From the NCBI RefSeq assembly GCF_025836975.1, contig NZ_CP107548.1, positions 992,001-1,056,000 of the forward strand: a DNA stretch of 64,000 nt, written 5' to 3'. The DNA is from Pollutimonas sp. M17. Lineage in GTDB: Bacteria; Pseudomonadota; Gammaproteobacteria; Burkholderiales; Burkholderiaceae_B. The notes below the pieces were generated by a model. The model saw nothing but the letters and a program-made list of their open reading frames with translations. It was not told where the DNA came from and ran no database searches. A program made the position numbers and the translations under genes. Below are positions 1 through 9,321 of the stretch, piece by piece. Numbering within the stretch: position 1 is the stretch's first letter; each line of letters begins with the position of its first letter.

Positions 1-1494
1 GGCTTCCCGCCGGATCGTTCGCAGGCCGCCATTGAAACGCCGGACCAGGCTTATAGCTGGAACGATATCGAAGAAATGAGCGCCCGCCTGGCATCGTTGC
101 TGCAAGCCCTGGCTCTACCCTCCGGCGCCCGCGTTGCCGTGCAGGTGGAGAAGTCGCCCACCGCCTTGATGCTGTATCTGGCCACTGTGCGGGCCGGATT
201 GGTGTACTTGCCGCTGAATACCGCATATCGCTCCGCGGAAGTTGAGTATTTCCTGACCGACGCCGAACCGGCCGTGGTGGTGTGCGACAGCAAGAATCTG
301 GAGTGGATAGAAGCCCTGGCCCGGAAAACCGACATCGCCAATGTGTATACGCTGGATGCCGATGGCAGTGGCAGCCTGGCGGTGGCCGCCGCCAGCCAGG
401 GCAGTCAGTTCGACACGGTCGTCAGCCAGCCGGATGACCTGGCCGCCATTCTGTACACCTCGGGCACGACGGGCCGCAGCAAGGGCGCCATGCTGTCGCA
501 CCGCAACCTGTCGTCGAACGCCCAGGTCCTGAAGGAGTTCTGGGGCTGGCGTCCCGACGATGTGCTGCTGCACATGCTGCCCATCTTCCATGTGCATGGT
601 CTTTTCGTGGCCTCGCATGGCGCTTTGCTGGCCGGTGCCAAAATGATCTGGCTGCCCAAGTTCAATGTGGACCAGGCCCTGCATTACCTGCCGCAAAGCA
701 CGGTGATGATGGGCGTGCCCACCTATTACGTGCGCCTGCTGGCCGATGCCCGGTTCACCCGCGAGGTCACGCGCAACATGCGCCTGTTCATTTCGGGCTC
801 CGCCCCCTTGCTGACCGAAACCTTCACCGAGTTCCGCGAACGCACCGGCCAGACCATACTCGAACGCTACGGCATGAGCGAAACCATCATGCTGACCTCC
901 AACCCCTACGACGCCGCCCTGGGCGAGCGCCTGGGCGGCACCGTGGGCCAGCCCCTGCCGGGCGTGTCGGTGCGCGTGGTCGACGAGGCGGGCGCCGCGC
1001 TGCCCGCTGGCGAAATCGGCAATGTCCAGGTGCGCGGCCCCAATGTGTTTTCGGGCTATTGGCGCATGCCCGAGAAAACCCGCGAGGAATTCACCGCGGA
1101 TGGCTGGTTCCGCACCGGCGACGTGGGGCAGTGGGGCGGGGCCAATGTGCCGGACAACTACCTGACCATCGTCGGCCGCAGCAAGGACTTGATCATCTCG
1201 GGCGGGTTCAACGTTTATCCCAAAGAGATCGAATTGGTCATCGATGAGCAGCCCGGCGTTGACGAGTCGGCGGTCATCGGCGTGCCGCACCCTGATTTCG
1301 GCGAGGCGGTGGTGGCGGTCGTGGTGGAGAAGCAAGGGTGCAAGATCGACCCTGAGGCAATGCTGGCGGGCCTGAAAGCCTGCCTGGCGAATTTCAAGGT
1401 TCCGAAGCGGATCGTCGTGGCGGCCGAATTGCCGCGCAACACGATGGGCAAGGTTCAGAAGAACGTATTGAGAGAGCAATACAAGAACCTGTAG
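1..1494 (+). CDS. matB: malonyl-CoA synthetase (MatB-like), 5' end outside window
   Basis: AMP-forming acyl-CoA ligase. The frame is already open at base 1, so the N-terminus lies upstream; about 497 residues are visible. The phosphate-binding loop YTSGTTGRSKG is encoded at about 454-486 and the adenylate motif ERYGMSETIMLTSNP at about 862-906. A TSNPY-type continuation after YGMSET is typical of malonate-specific MatB enzymes rather than long-chain acyl-CoA ligases. C-terminal features GWFRTGD, GRSKDLIISGG and the catalytic lysine in PRNTMGKVQK are present. The expected reaction is malonate + ATP + CoA to malonyl-CoA in the cytoplasm. The TRAP transporter that starts 84 bases downstream could supply the acid. 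Other dicarboxylates or methylmalonate are possible substrates. Confidence 0.85.
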   Translation, partial: GFPPDRSQAAIETPDQAYSWNDIEEMSARLASLLQALALPSGARVAVQVEKSPTALMLYLATVRAGLVYLPLNTAYRSAEVEYFLTDAEPAVVVCDSKNLEWIEALARKTDIANVYTLDADGSGSLAVAAASQGSQFDTVVSQPDDLAAILYTSGTTGRSKGAMLSHRNLSSNAQVLKEFWGWRPDDVLLHMLPIFHVHGLFVASHGALLAGAKMIWLPKFNVDQALHYLPQSTVMMGVPTYYVRLLADARFTREVTRNMRLFISGSAPLLTETFTEFRERTGQTILERYGMSETIMLTSNPYDAALGERLGGTVGQPLPGVSVRVVDEAGAALPAGEIGNVQVRGPNVFSGYWRMPEKTREEFTADGWFRTGDVGQWGGANVPDNYLTIVGRSKDLIISGGFNVYPKEIELVIDEQPGVDESAVIGVPHPDFGEAVVAVVVEKQGCKIDPEAMLAGLKACLANFKVPKRIVVAAELPRNTMGKVQKNVLREQYKNL

Positions 1495-1578
1495 TTAGAA
1501 GACAGCGGTAAATAGTTACGCGCAGCAAGGCAGTTCGCATAGAAAGTAGTCCTTATTAAAATTTCAGGAGACAAAACT

Positions 1579-2571
1579 ATGAAGAGCCTATATCGCATCG
1601 CGGTGGGAGCCGCAATCCTGGCCGCTGCCGGCACGGCGGCGGCCCAGACCACCCTGAGGGCATCCCATCAGTTTCCAGGCGGGCAGGGAGATCCCCGGGA
1701 CGAGATGGTGCAGATCATCGCTCGCGAGGTCGAGGCCGCCAACGTGGGGCTGAAGATCCAGGTGTTTCCGTCCTCGTCCTTGTACAAGGCCACAGAGCAG
1801 TGGGGCGCGATTACGCGCGGCCAATTGGATATGTCGGCGTTTCCCCTGGACTACGCCTCGGGCCGCGTCCCGCAGTTTTCAGCCACGCTCATGCCCGGGC
1901 TGGTGCGCAACTACGACCATGCGCAGCGTTTGAACAAGTCCGATTTCATGAAGGACATCAAGGCGCTGGTAGAGAAAAGCGGTGCGGTGGTAATTGCCGA
2001 TGCGTGGCTCGCGGGCGGCTTTGCCTCCAAGAAGCAATGCATCACCAGCCCCGATACCATCAAAGGACAGGTAATACGCGCCGCCGGTCCCGCGTTCGAG
2101 CAAATGCTGGCGGCGGCGGGCGCGTCTATTTCATCCATGCCGTCCTCCGAGATCTATACGGCCATGCAAACCGGTGTCCTGGATGCGACCAATACCTCCA
2201 ACGACAGCTTCGTGTCCTACCGCATCTACGAACAGGTCAAATGCCTGACCGCTCCGGGCGAAAATGCGCTTTGGTTCATGTATGAACCCGTGATCATGTC
2301 GAAGAAAGTATTCGACAGACTGAAGCCCGAGCAGCAAAAGGCGATCATGTCCGCGGCCAAGAAAGCCGAAGATTACTTTACCGGCGAGGCGCGCAAAGGC
2401 GAGAAGAAAATGATCGATACCTTCACCAATGCTGGCGTCAAGGTCGTCAGCATGAGCAAGGAGGATTTCGATGCCTGGATGAAGGTGGCCCAGGCTTCGT
2501 CTTACAAGCAGTTTGCCGAGAAGGTGAAAGGCGGCGATGAGTTATTGAAAAAGGCGCTGGCGGTCCAGTGA
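1579..2571 (+). CDS. TRAP transporter substrate-binding protein, DctP family
   Basis: 330 residues with a signal peptide (MKSLYRIAVGAAILAAAG, cut probably after TAAAQ), so periplasmic. The mature part has the DctP-type fold, with segments such as FPSSSLYKATEQW and the EIYTAMQTGVLDA stretch that TRAP receptors use in ligand binding. It should deliver an organic acid to the membrane subunits encoded next. AGGAG at 1566-1570 precedes the ATG. The 89-base gap to the small permease contains a weak GC-rich inverted repeat (GCAGCC 2582-2587 with GGCTGC 2630-2635), which may lower permease expression relative to the receptor. The substrate is not readable from sequence; malonate or another dicarboxylate is inferred from the upstream ligase gene. 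Confidence 0.9.
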   Translation: MKSLYRIAVGAAILAAAGTAAAQTTLRASHQFPGGQGDPRDEMVQIIAREVEAANVGLKIQVFPSSSLYKATEQWGAITRGQLDMSAFPLDYASGRVPQFSATLMPGLVRNYDHAQRLNKSDFMKDIKALVEKSGAVVIADAWLAGGFASKKQCITSPDTIKGQVIRAAGPAFEQMLAAAGASISSMPSSEIYTAMQTGVLDATNTSNDSFVSYRIYEQVKCLTAPGENALWFMYEPVIMSKKVFDRLKPEQQKAIMSAAKKAEDYFTGEARKGEKKMIDTFTNAGVKVVSMSKEDFDAWMKVAQASSYKQFAEKVKGGDELLKKALAVQ

Positions 2572-2660
2572 TGTCCTGAGCGCAGCCGGCCGGGCCGGGG
2601 GTGGTTTTGCGTGCCGTCCCGCCCAGCCGGGCTGCTTTATCGTAAAGAAAAGGATGTCAC

Positions 2661-3149
2661 ATGACTGGACGATTTATCCGTTTCGTTGAAACCCTGTCGC
2701 GCCTATGCGGATTGCTGTCAGGCTTGCTGCTGATTTTTTCCATGCTTGTGGTGTGCGAAATGATCTTCCTGCGCTATATCTTCCGCGCCGCCACGATCTG
2801 GCAAACCGAAGCGGTGGTGTTCAGCGCGACCGCGGCGATCTTCCTCGGAGCCCCCTATGTCTTGCAGACCAAGGGGCATGTCGGCGTCGATTTCATACAG
2901 CTGGTAGTCAAGCCGCGCACCCGCCTGGCCATGGACCGCGCGGGGGCGATTTTCGGTATCCTGTTCTGCCTGGTCATGGCGGTTGCCACGGGCATCCACC
3001 TGTATGAAGCGCTGGAGGGCGGATGGACCACGCCCAGCGTTGCGGCTGTTCCATTGTGGATGCCGCTTTCGCCCATGCTGGCCGGCTTCGTCCTGCTCAG
3101 CCTGCAATACATTGCCGAGATCGTCAAACTGTCCGGAGAGCCATCATGA
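2661..3149 (+). CDS. TRAP transporter small permease, DctQ family
   Basis: 162 residues with four hydrophobic segments (roughly 15-38, 50-68, 90-112, 130-152), the standard DctQ layout. The N-terminal FVETLSRLCGLLSGLLLIFS and the central IWQTEAVVFSATAAIFLGAP resemble the conserved DctQ regions. It forms the sodium-coupled membrane unit of the TRAP system with the large permease. The start is ATG 2661, with AAAGGA a few bases upstream. The stop overlaps the ATG of the next gene (ATGA), which indicates translational coupling. Confidence 0.9.
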   Translation: MTGRFIRFVETLSRLCGLLSGLLLIFSMLVVCEMIFLRYIFRAATIWQTEAVVFSATAAIFLGAPYVLQTKGHVGVDFIQLVVKPRTRLAMDRAGAIFGILFCLVMAVATGIHLYEALEGGWTTPSVAAVPLWMPLSPMLAGFVLLSLQYIAEIVKLSGEPS

Positions 3150-4462
3150 GCCCGACCCAGGCGGGGATTGCGCTGGTCGTGGGGCTGTGCCTGTTGCTGG
3201 GCACCGGCATGCCGATCGCGTTTGCGCTGGGTCTGGCGGCCATCGCCGGCCTGTTTCTGGATATGGGGCCGGACGTCATCTATGTGATTGCCGAAACGAT
3301 GTTTGCGGGCATTGCCAATCTGGCTTACGTTGCCATACCCATGTTTGTGTTGATGGGCGCGATCGTGGCCGGAACGCCGGCGGGGGGCGATTTATACAAG
3401 TCGCTGGATCGCTGGCTGTACAAGGTGCCGGGCGGGCTGGTGCTGTCGAATATCGGCGCCTGCGCTATTTTTTCGGGCATGACGGGGTCCAGTCCCGCAA
3501 CTTGCGCGGCCATCGGCAAGATGGGCATACCCGAGATGCTCAAGCGCGGCTACCCCAGTTCGGTGGCTACGGGCTCCATCGCGGCGGGCGGCACCCTGGG
3601 CATATTGATACCGCCTTCGGTCACCATGATCGTGTATGGGATATCGACGCAGACCTCTATCGGGCGGCTGTTCCTGGCAGGCGTCCTCCCAGGCCTGATG
3701 CTGACCGCCATGTTCATGGTCTGGGCATTGATCGATGCCCGCAGGAAGGGATTCCGTTTCCAGTCCGTGGCGCTGCACTATACCTTGAAGGAGAAGCTGG
3801 CGACCCTGCCGCGCGTACTGCCGCTGCTGCTGATCATCCTGGGCATGCTGTTCGTGCTGTATGGCGGGGTGGCGACCCCGTCGGAGGCGGCCGGCGCGGG
3901 CGCCATGCTGACCCTGCTGGTGGTCATCGTGGTGTATCGCCTGTTCAAGATCAGGCCGTTCGTGGGCATCTTCGGCTCCGCCATGCGCGAAAGCGTCATG
4001 ATCATGATGATCATGGCCTCGGCTGAGCTGTTCGCGTTCGCCTTGTCCTCGCTTTACATTACGCAGTCATTGGCCGCCGCGATCGCCGAATTGCAGATCA
4101 ATCGATGGGCGCTGATGGGCCTGATCAATCTGTTTCTGCTGGTATCGGGAATGTTCCTGCCGCCGGTTGCGATTATCGTCATGTCGGCGCCACTGCTTTT
4201 CCCCATTATCACCCAGGCCGGTTTTGATCCGTACTGGTTCGCCGTGGTGCTGACCATCAATATGGAGATAGGCCTCATTACCCCGCCGGTGGGCTTGAAC
4301 CTCTTTGTGCTGAATTCCATTGCGCCCGACGTCCCGACCCGGGAGATTCTTTGGGGGGCGTTGCCCTACGTGCTGGTGATGCTGCTGGCCATCGTCGTGT
4401 TGTGCCTGTTTCCCCAGATCGTCACATCGCTGCCCGAGTACGTGATGGGTCCGGCTGTTTAG
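3146..4462 (+). CDS. TRAP transporter large permease, DctM family
   Basis: 438 residues, very hydrophobic, about 12 membrane segments, the usual DctM size. Family-typical stretches include GIANLAYVAIPMFVLMG, IFSGMTGSSPATCAAIGKMG and GTLGILIPPSVTMIVYG, matching the repeated DctM helices that form the Na+ and substrate sites. ATG 3146 was chosen because it overlaps the dctQ-type stop by four bases; the frame is open further upstream but only through the previous gene. Together with the two preceding genes it makes a complete tripartite transporter. Confidence 0.92.
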   Translation: MSPTQAGIALVVGLCLLLGTGMPIAFALGLAAIAGLFLDMGPDVIYVIAETMFAGIANLAYVAIPMFVLMGAIVAGTPAGGDLYKSLDRWLYKVPGGLVLSNIGACAIFSGMTGSSPATCAAIGKMGIPEMLKRGYPSSVATGSIAAGGTLGILIPPSVTMIVYGISTQTSIGRLFLAGVLPGLMLTAMFMVWALIDARRKGFRFQSVALHYTLKEKLATLPRVLPLLLIILGMLFVLYGGVATPSEAAGAGAMLTLLVVIVVYRLFKIRPFVGIFGSAMRESVMIMMIMASAELFAFALSSLYITQSLAAAIAELQINRWALMGLINLFLLVSGMFLPPVAIIVMSAPLLFPIITQAGFDPYWFAVVLTINMEIGLITPPVGLNLFVLNSIAPDVPTREILWGALPYVLVMLLAIVVLCLFPQIVTSLPEYVMGPAV

Positions 4463-4524
4463 TTTTACGCTGCGAAAGCAGCTTTTATGCTGGCGATAGG
4501 TGTTTTCTCCAGTAGTATGCAACA

Positions 4525-4549
4525 CGCTCCGCACAGAGAATGCGGAGTG
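4525..4549 (+). terminator. hairpin after the TRAP operon
   Basis: CTCCGCA (4527-4533) and TGCGGAG (4541-4547) form a 7-bp stem extended by a G-T and a C-G pair, with a 7-base loop, followed by CTTTATG. The T run is short, so termination may be weak. It lies between the large permease and the Bug receptor gene, which suggests separate transcription units. Confidence 0.4.
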
Positions 4550-4604
4550 CTTTATGCGAATGATCGCACTTTAGTTTTTATATAAGAATCCAAGAGGAGA
4601 TTTC

Positions 4605-5576
4605 ATGAAGAAGCGTTTTGTTCTGGCTGCCACCGTGGCCCTGTCCGCATTGGCAGTGTCCGGCGCCGCCCAGGCTGCATGGCCCGACCGATCCATCACC
4701 ATCATCGTTCCGTTCCCCGCCGGCGGCGGCACCGACACCTTCGCCCGGCCTTTGGCCCATCAGCTTGGCCAGCAGCTGAAGCAAAGCGTGGTGGTCGACA
4801 ACAAGGGCGGCGCGGGCGGCACGCTGGGTGCCGGCGTGGCTGCGCGCGCACCGGCCGACGGCTATACCTTCTTCATGGGCGGGGCGCACCATGCCGTGGC
4901 GCCGTCCATCTACAAGAAGCTGAACTACGACATCCAGAAGGATTTCGTGCCCGTTGCTCTGCTGGCCCAGCCGCCCCAGATCATCGTGGTGAATCCCACC
5001 AAGCTTCCCGTCAAAAGCGTGAAGGAGCTGCTTGAGAAGGCCAAGGCCAATCCCGGCCAGATCAACTTCGGTTCGGCCGGCGTGGGAAGCACCCACCATC
5101 TGGCGGGTGAATTGTTCGCGCTGAAAAACGGCATCGAACTGACGCACGTCCCCTACCAGGGCGCGGGCCCCATGCTGACCGGCCTCATCACGGGCCAGGT
5201 CGATGTGGCGTTCGACGGGCTGGGATCGTCGGCATCGCATATCCGCGCGGGTTCCATACGTCCCCTGGCGGTGGCGGCGGCCCAGCGCTCGCCGTCCTTC
5301 CCCGACGTTCCGACGGCGGCCGAAGCCGGAGTGCCCGACTATGAAGTGTCCACATGGTATGCCATGTGGGCGCCGGCGGGCACGCCTGCGGACATCGTCA
5401 AGAAGATGTCCGAAGAACTGGTCAAGGCGCTGAATGCTCCCAAGGTGAAAGAGCTTTGGAACAGCAACGGCTCGGCCACGCCCAACATGACGGGCGAGGC
5501 TTTCGGCAAGTTCGTCGACAGCGAGATCGTTCGCTGGGGCGATGTGGCCAAGCAGGCAAAGGTCCAGCCTCAGTAA
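4605..5576 (+). CDS. Bug-family tripartite tricarboxylate transporter receptor
   Basis: 323 residues with a signal peptide ending near AAQA-AWPDR. The mature start AWPDRSITIIVPFPAGGGTD is the classic Bug (TctC-like) ligand-binding beginning, followed by VVDNKGGAGGTLGAG and the ADGYTF motif that contacts the ligand carboxylate. The later NFGSAGVGSTHHLAGELF is also standard. It is a periplasmic receptor for a carboxylate or related small molecule. No TctA/TctB membrane genes are in the window, so it is an orphan receptor like most Bug proteins in Alcaligenaceae. AGAGGAG precedes the ATG. It converges with the cardiolipin synthase gene, leaving a 13-base gap. Confidence 0.9.
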   Translation: MKKRFVLAATVALSALAVSGAAQAAWPDRSITIIVPFPAGGGTDTFARPLAHQLGQQLKQSVVVDNKGGAGGTLGAGVAARAPADGYTFFMGGAHHAVAPSIYKKLNYDIQKDFVPVALLAQPPQIIVVNPTKLPVKSVKELLEKAKANPGQINFGSAGVGSTHHLAGELFALKNGIELTHVPYQGAGPMLTGLITGQVDVAFDGLGSSASHIRAGSIRPLAVAAAQRSPSFPDVPTAAEAGVPDYEVSTWYAMWAPAGTPADIVKKMSEELVKALNAPKVKELWNSNGSATPNMTGEAFGKFVDSEIVRWGDVAKQAKVQPQ

Positions 5577-5589
5577 GCCTGGCGGCGTT

Positions 5590-7044
5590 TCACAAATAAG
5601 GGCTGGCCAGCCATATCACCCTGTTGCGCAGACGCTTGCGAAAGGGAATGGCGGCCAGCCCTTGCAGTGTGACCGCTTCGGAATTCTGTATTTCACTGTC
5701 GATAAGCCCTTCGATCCGGCTTGCCAGATCTTGGCTGTAGACTTCCATGTCAAGCTCGAAATTCAACCGCAAGCTGCGCGGATCCATATTGGACGAACCC
5801 ACGTAGGACCAGGCTCCGTCTATGGTGATCAGCTTGGAATGGTTGAAATTCCCATGGGCGCGCCATACCCGGCAGCCATTGCGTATCACCTGGTCCAGCT
5901 GGGCGGTCATGGCGTAGTTCACCAGGCGCAGGTTGTTGCGTCCCGGGATGACGATGTCCACCGTGATGCCTCGCCGGGCCGCCGTGTTGATGGCGCCCAG
6001 GAGTATCTGGTCGGGCAGGAAGTAGGGCGACTGTATGCGTATGTGCTTCTGGGCCACGGCAAAGGCGCCCAGCAGCATGTTGTGCGTTCCAACGATATAG
6101 CGATCGGGACCCGAGCGTATGCAGCGCGCGGGCATGGTCGGCTGGGGCGGATCCCAGGCCGTGCAGCACCAGGTTTCATAAGGCAGGCTTTCCTTGGTCG
6201 TGAATTCCCAGTCGTGCGCAAAGACCGAGATCAATTGCAGGACCACCGGGCCTTCCACGCGGAAGTGGGTATCGCTTGCCGTGTTGCCGCCCGCCACGGC
6301 GGTAACGAACCCTTCGCGTATATTCATGCCTCCCGTAAAGGCGCAGCGTCCGTCTATGACGAGTATCTTGCGGTGGCTGCGCAGGTTGGCGTAGGGCATG
6401 CGCATCCCAAGGGGATTGGTCATGAACAAGGCCGAGGGGATGCCAAGCTTGCGCAACAGCCTGATGATGGGCGGGCGGGAATACTTCGACCCGACAGCAT
6501 CGATCAGGACGCGCACCTGGACCCCGCGTTCATGGGCGCGCGCAAGCGCCTGGACGATTTTCCGCCCTTCGCTGTCGTTATCGAAAATATAGGTTTGCAG
6601 GGCAATGGACCGGGTGGCCTGGTCGATGGTGGCTATCATTTCGGGGTAGGTCTGGTCGCCGCCGACCAGCATCTGTATATGGTTGCCATCGCGCAAGGGA
6701 AAATGGCTGACGCGGTCCCCCAGCACATGCAGCGATGTGAACTGCTCGCCGAAGAGGGCGCCGACGTCGGCAACAGGCGGCTCGGGGATGGCCGCGTAAT
6801 CCTTCAGGCTTTTATTGCGCTGGTCGGTGATGTGATCGCGGCGTATCCGGTTGATGCCGGCAATCAGATAAAAGAAGGGGCCCACCAGGGGCGACATCAG
6901 GATGACGCCCACCCAGCCTATGGCGGCGCGAACATCGTTCTTGGTCATGGCGGCATGGACGGCGGCGGTTCCGCCGACGGCCAGACTCAGTAGAAACGCC
7001 AGATGCGGCCAGTATTCCGAAACCACATATTCCAACGAAGCCAT
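5590..7044 (-). CDS. cls: cardiolipin synthase (phospholipase D superfamily)
   Basis: 484 residues. Two N-terminal membrane segments (about 10-28 and 37-58) are followed by two phospholipase D domains. Each has an HKD-type motif: SHRKILVIDGRCAFTGG in the first half and NHSKLITIDGAWSYVGSSN in the second. This order and length match bacterial ClsA-type enzymes, which join phosphatidylglycerol molecules (or phosphatidylglycerol and phosphatidylethanolamine) to make cardiolipin at the inner membrane. ATG 7044 has AAGG seven bases upstream. No partner gene is co-transcribed with certainty. Confidence 0.92.
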   Translation of the reverse strand: MASLEYVVSEYWPHLAFLLSLAVGGTAAVHAAMTKNDVRAAIGWVGVILMSPLVGPFFYLIAGINRIRRDHITDQRNKSLKDYAAIPEPPVADVGALFGEQFTSLHVLGDRVSHFPLRDGNHIQMLVGGDQTYPEMIATIDQATRSIALQTYIFDNDSEGRKIVQALARAHERGVQVRVLIDAVGSKYSRPPIIRLLRKLGIPSALFMTNPLGMRMPYANLRSHRKILVIDGRCAFTGGMNIREGFVTAVAGGNTASDTHFRVEGPVVLQLISVFAHDWEFTTKESLPYETWCCTAWDPPQPTMPARCIRSGPDRYIVGTHNMLLGAFAVAQKHIRIQSPYFLPDQILLGAINTAARRGITVDIVIPGRNNLRLVNYAMTAQLDQVIRNGCRVWRAHGNFNHSKLITIDGAWSYVGSSNMDPRSLRLNFELDMEVYSQDLASRIEGLIDSEIQNSEAVTLQGLAAIPFRKRLRNRVIWLASPYL

Positions 7045-7162
7045 ATTGATGCCTTAACGGTTTTTCATTGCAATCGGAAGCGGGCTGCGGTTCATGCAGC
7101 CCTCTGTGAAAATGCAAAAGCTAGCCTGCGCCAAGTATATAGAACTGGAAAAAAGCGGATGG

Positions 7163-7372
7163 TCAGGGCTGTGCCGGACGCTCCAGCAGCGTTTCATGCC
7201 ATAGGGGGTTGGGATCGTCCTGGCGGGCGAAAGCCTGTGCTCGCGAAGGCGCGCGCCATACCCCGCCGCCTATGCCCGGCACGGGCTTTACGCCGTACCA
7301 GAACCAGCGGCCGTCTTCGTCTTGTGCGGCCCAATTCCAGCCTTGCGGCGCATGCGTCCAGTCCAGCTTCAT
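7163..7372 (-). CDS. small conserved-looking hypothetical protein
   Basis: 69 residues, rich in Trp and Gly (MKLDWTHAPQGWNWAAQDED at the start). No signal peptide or membrane segment is seen. GGGAG lies just upstream of the ATG, and the gene sits between two genes of the same strand. The composition is not that of an antisense shadow, because the gap has no gene on the other strand. Function unknown. The aromatic-rich beta-type pattern (WFWYGVKPVPG) suggests a small compact domain, but that is a guess. Confidence 0.6.
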   Translation of the reverse strand: MKLDWTHAPQGWNWAAQDEDGRWFWYGVKPVPGIGGGVWRAPSRAQAFARQDDPNPLWHETLLERPAQP

Positions 7373-7420
7373 AGTGCTCCCCCGCGCTTGGCGTACATGG
7401 CAAGCGTTATAGCATGGCGA

Positions 7421-8512
7421 TCATGGTTTTTGTGGCTGGCCGGGCCCGGCGGGATGCGGGCGCCCCCGCGCCTGACGGGCCAGTTCCGCCAGATTGGACA
7501 GGACGGAACCATACGCGCTTTTTATCGAAACCATATGCTCTTCGTCTTCGACGGGAAAGCCGCCATGCTTGATGGACGCGTCCACTTGTTCTTCAAATGC
7601 CCGGTAAACCTTTTCCACGTCGTCAATCTCCTGGCACGGTTTCCCGGCTTCGACCGCGTCGGCGATTTCCTCCAGGCAGTTCCTGACCGTGCCGGCGAGC
7701 TCAAGGAGCGCTTTCTTGTCGTCGTCGCGCATGTCCGAAATCGGCTTGTCGCTGAAACGATCCACCAGGGTAAGGGTATAGGCGAAACGCTCGATTTCGG
7801 GAAGCAATGCCTGGGAAAACGGACTGAGGCCCATGGCGGGAGTCTTTTCTTCTATGCGGGCCTCGCGCGCCATGAGGCGGGCCTGCTCGATGGATCGCTG
7901 TATGGCGTTCTGGGCCTTCCTGTCCTTGTCCCGCTTGTCCCTGACCAGACATGTCGTGCATTCCAGCACGTAATCGCCACAGTTGCGCAGGGCCGTGGCC
8001 AGATGCTCCTGCTCGGTGCGCCTGGCAAGAACGGGGAATACGGCAAAGGCGGCCACCATTCCGCAGCTGGAACCGATGGCGATGGCCAGCACCTTTTTCA
8101 GCGCGCCTTCCACGATATAAAAGTCGGGCGCCACGGCGATAATGGCGACGGTGACCAGCCCGTAGGCCAGCACCGGCCATTTCGCGGCCAGGAAGCTCAT
8201 GATGCCGACGCCGGCCAGCAGGGCGATGAGGGTATCCCAGCCTTCGGTTCCCAGCAGCATGACCAGCGCAACGGCAATGACCGCGCCAAGGGCGGCGCCC
8301 GCGATGCGGCCCAATGCGGCGCCTATGGTCCCGCCTATGCTGGCCTGAACGACGAACAGCGCCGAAAACACCCCCCACGACACATCCTCGACCTCCATGA
8401 AGAAGCTGGTGGCGAAATACGCCAGGAATACCGCGGAGGCCGTCTGTATGGGTATTCGGACCTCATCGGTCTGGAGGTGCTTGCGTATCCACTTCAGTGC
8501 GGGCGCCTTCAT
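7421..8512 (-). CDS. FUSC-family inner membrane protein
   Basis: 363 residues. The N-terminal half has about five or six membrane segments, including VFLAYFATSFFMEVEDVSWG, GAALGRIAGAALGAVIAVAL and YGLVTVAIIAVAPDFYI, the fusaric-acid-resistance (FUSC) pattern. A long charged cytoplasmic C-terminal half (about 190-363) is predicted mostly helical. FUSC proteins are proposed aromatic-acid or drug efflux components. No membrane-fusion (AaeA-like) partner is adjacent, so the exported substrate is unknown. Confidence 0.8.
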   Translation of the reverse strand: MKAPALKWIRKHLQTDEVRIPIQTASAVFLAYFATSFFMEVEDVSWGVFSALFVVQASIGGTIGAALGRIAGAALGAVIAVALVMLLGTEGWDTLIALLAGVGIMSFLAAKWPVLAYGLVTVAIIAVAPDFYIVEGALKKVLAIAIGSSCGMVAAFAVFPVLARRTEQEHLATALRNCGDYVLECTTCLVRDKRDKDRKAQNAIQRSIEQARLMAREARIEEKTPAMGLSPFSQALLPEIERFAYTLTLVDRFSDKPISDMRDDDKKALLELAGTVRNCLEEIADAVEAGKPCQEIDDVEKVYRAFEEQVDASIKHGGFPVEDEEHMVSIKSAYGSVLSNLAELARQARGRPHPAGPGQPQKP

Positions 8513-8552
8513 CGCCTATCATCGGGCGGCGGGTGGTGTCGTTCAATTCCCC

Positions 8553-9065
8553 TCAATGCTTTGCCGTTGTGCCGGCGGTTTCGTCGCGGACCAGGAACTC
8601 CTGCACCGTCTTCGACAGGTGGTCGGCCAGCCAGTTCGCCATCGCTTCTTCCTCCACCAGGATTTGCTCGCAAACCCGCCTGGTTTCCATGTCGCCGCAG
8701 GCCTCCGCGGCGGCGATCAGGGCCCGGTAGCTGGCGATCTCCATATGCTCGAAGGTATAGCTTGCCAGGCTGGCCTTGACGACCTCGTCCGAAACAAACA
8801 TGCCGCTCATTCCCTGGGCCATGGCCATCATCTTGGCTGTGGCGTCCTTGATTGCCGAGGTGTCGCCGCCAAGGCGTTCAATGCATCCCCGCACCGATTG
8901 CGCCTGGCGCCGGGTCTCCTCGATATGCTGTTCGATGCGGCGTCGAAGTTCGGGATAGTTCTCCAGCCGCTCGGCCGTCGTGGTCAGCATTTTCTCGGCT
9001 TGCTCTTCCATTGCGTGAGCGTCGCGCAGCCAGTCCAGCAAATTGTCTTTCATTTGGGTAGTCAT
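8553..9065 (-). CDS. YciE/YciF-type (DUF892) ferritin-like protein
   Basis: About 170 residues, almost all helical. Acidic and histidine residues are spaced as in a four-helix diiron bundle: AHAMEEQAEKM near the start, RRRIEQHIEETRRQ in the middle, TFEHMEIASYRALI and ILVEEEAMANWL later. This is the DUF892/YciF ferritin-like arrangement, often stress-induced. The frame also has an ATG at 9086, but ATG 9065 is preferred because GAGGA lies just upstream. Iron or peroxide handling is inferred from the fold only. Confidence 0.8.
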   Translation of the reverse strand: MTTQMKDNLLDWLRDAHAMEEQAEKMLTTTAERLENYPELRRRIEQHIEETRRQAQSVRGCIERLGGDTSAIKDATAKMMAMAQGMSGMFVSDEVVKASLASYTFEHMEIASYRALIAAAEACGDMETRRVCEQILVEEEAMANWLADHLSKTVQEFLVRDETAGTTAKH

Positions 9066-9321
9066 AGTGTCCTCGTCCATGTGCATGAATCACATTGCGC
9101 CTGCCGGCGGCGGCGCTGAAACGGACTGGCCGATGCTCCGCCAGCCGTCGGGGCCATGGCAGCAAGCCATATGCCTGTCTCCCGGACCAGGCATATGGCT
9201 GGCAGGGAAGGGCGGCAGTGGCGTCAGGTATGAATCGACCGCGGGCTGCGTTGTGGCTGTGCGGGAACGGGGAGATGCGCGCGAAGATGGCATTGCGACT
9301 CCGCGCGGCATGCTCCGACGC

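Noticed and set aside
115-1479. Long open frame on the minus strand opposite the malonyl-CoA synthetase gene
   Set aside because: It is antisense to a clear family member; its His/Gln/Gly-rich product and lack of any motif show it is a shadow caused by high G+C.
3023-3145. Longer start for the large TRAP permease
   Set aside because: The added part only reads through the small permease gene in another frame; ATG 3146 shows the usual ATGA coupling.
5542-6993. 483-codon plus-strand frame opposite the cardiolipin synthase gene
   Set aside because: The minus-strand gene has intact catalytic motifs; the plus frame has none.
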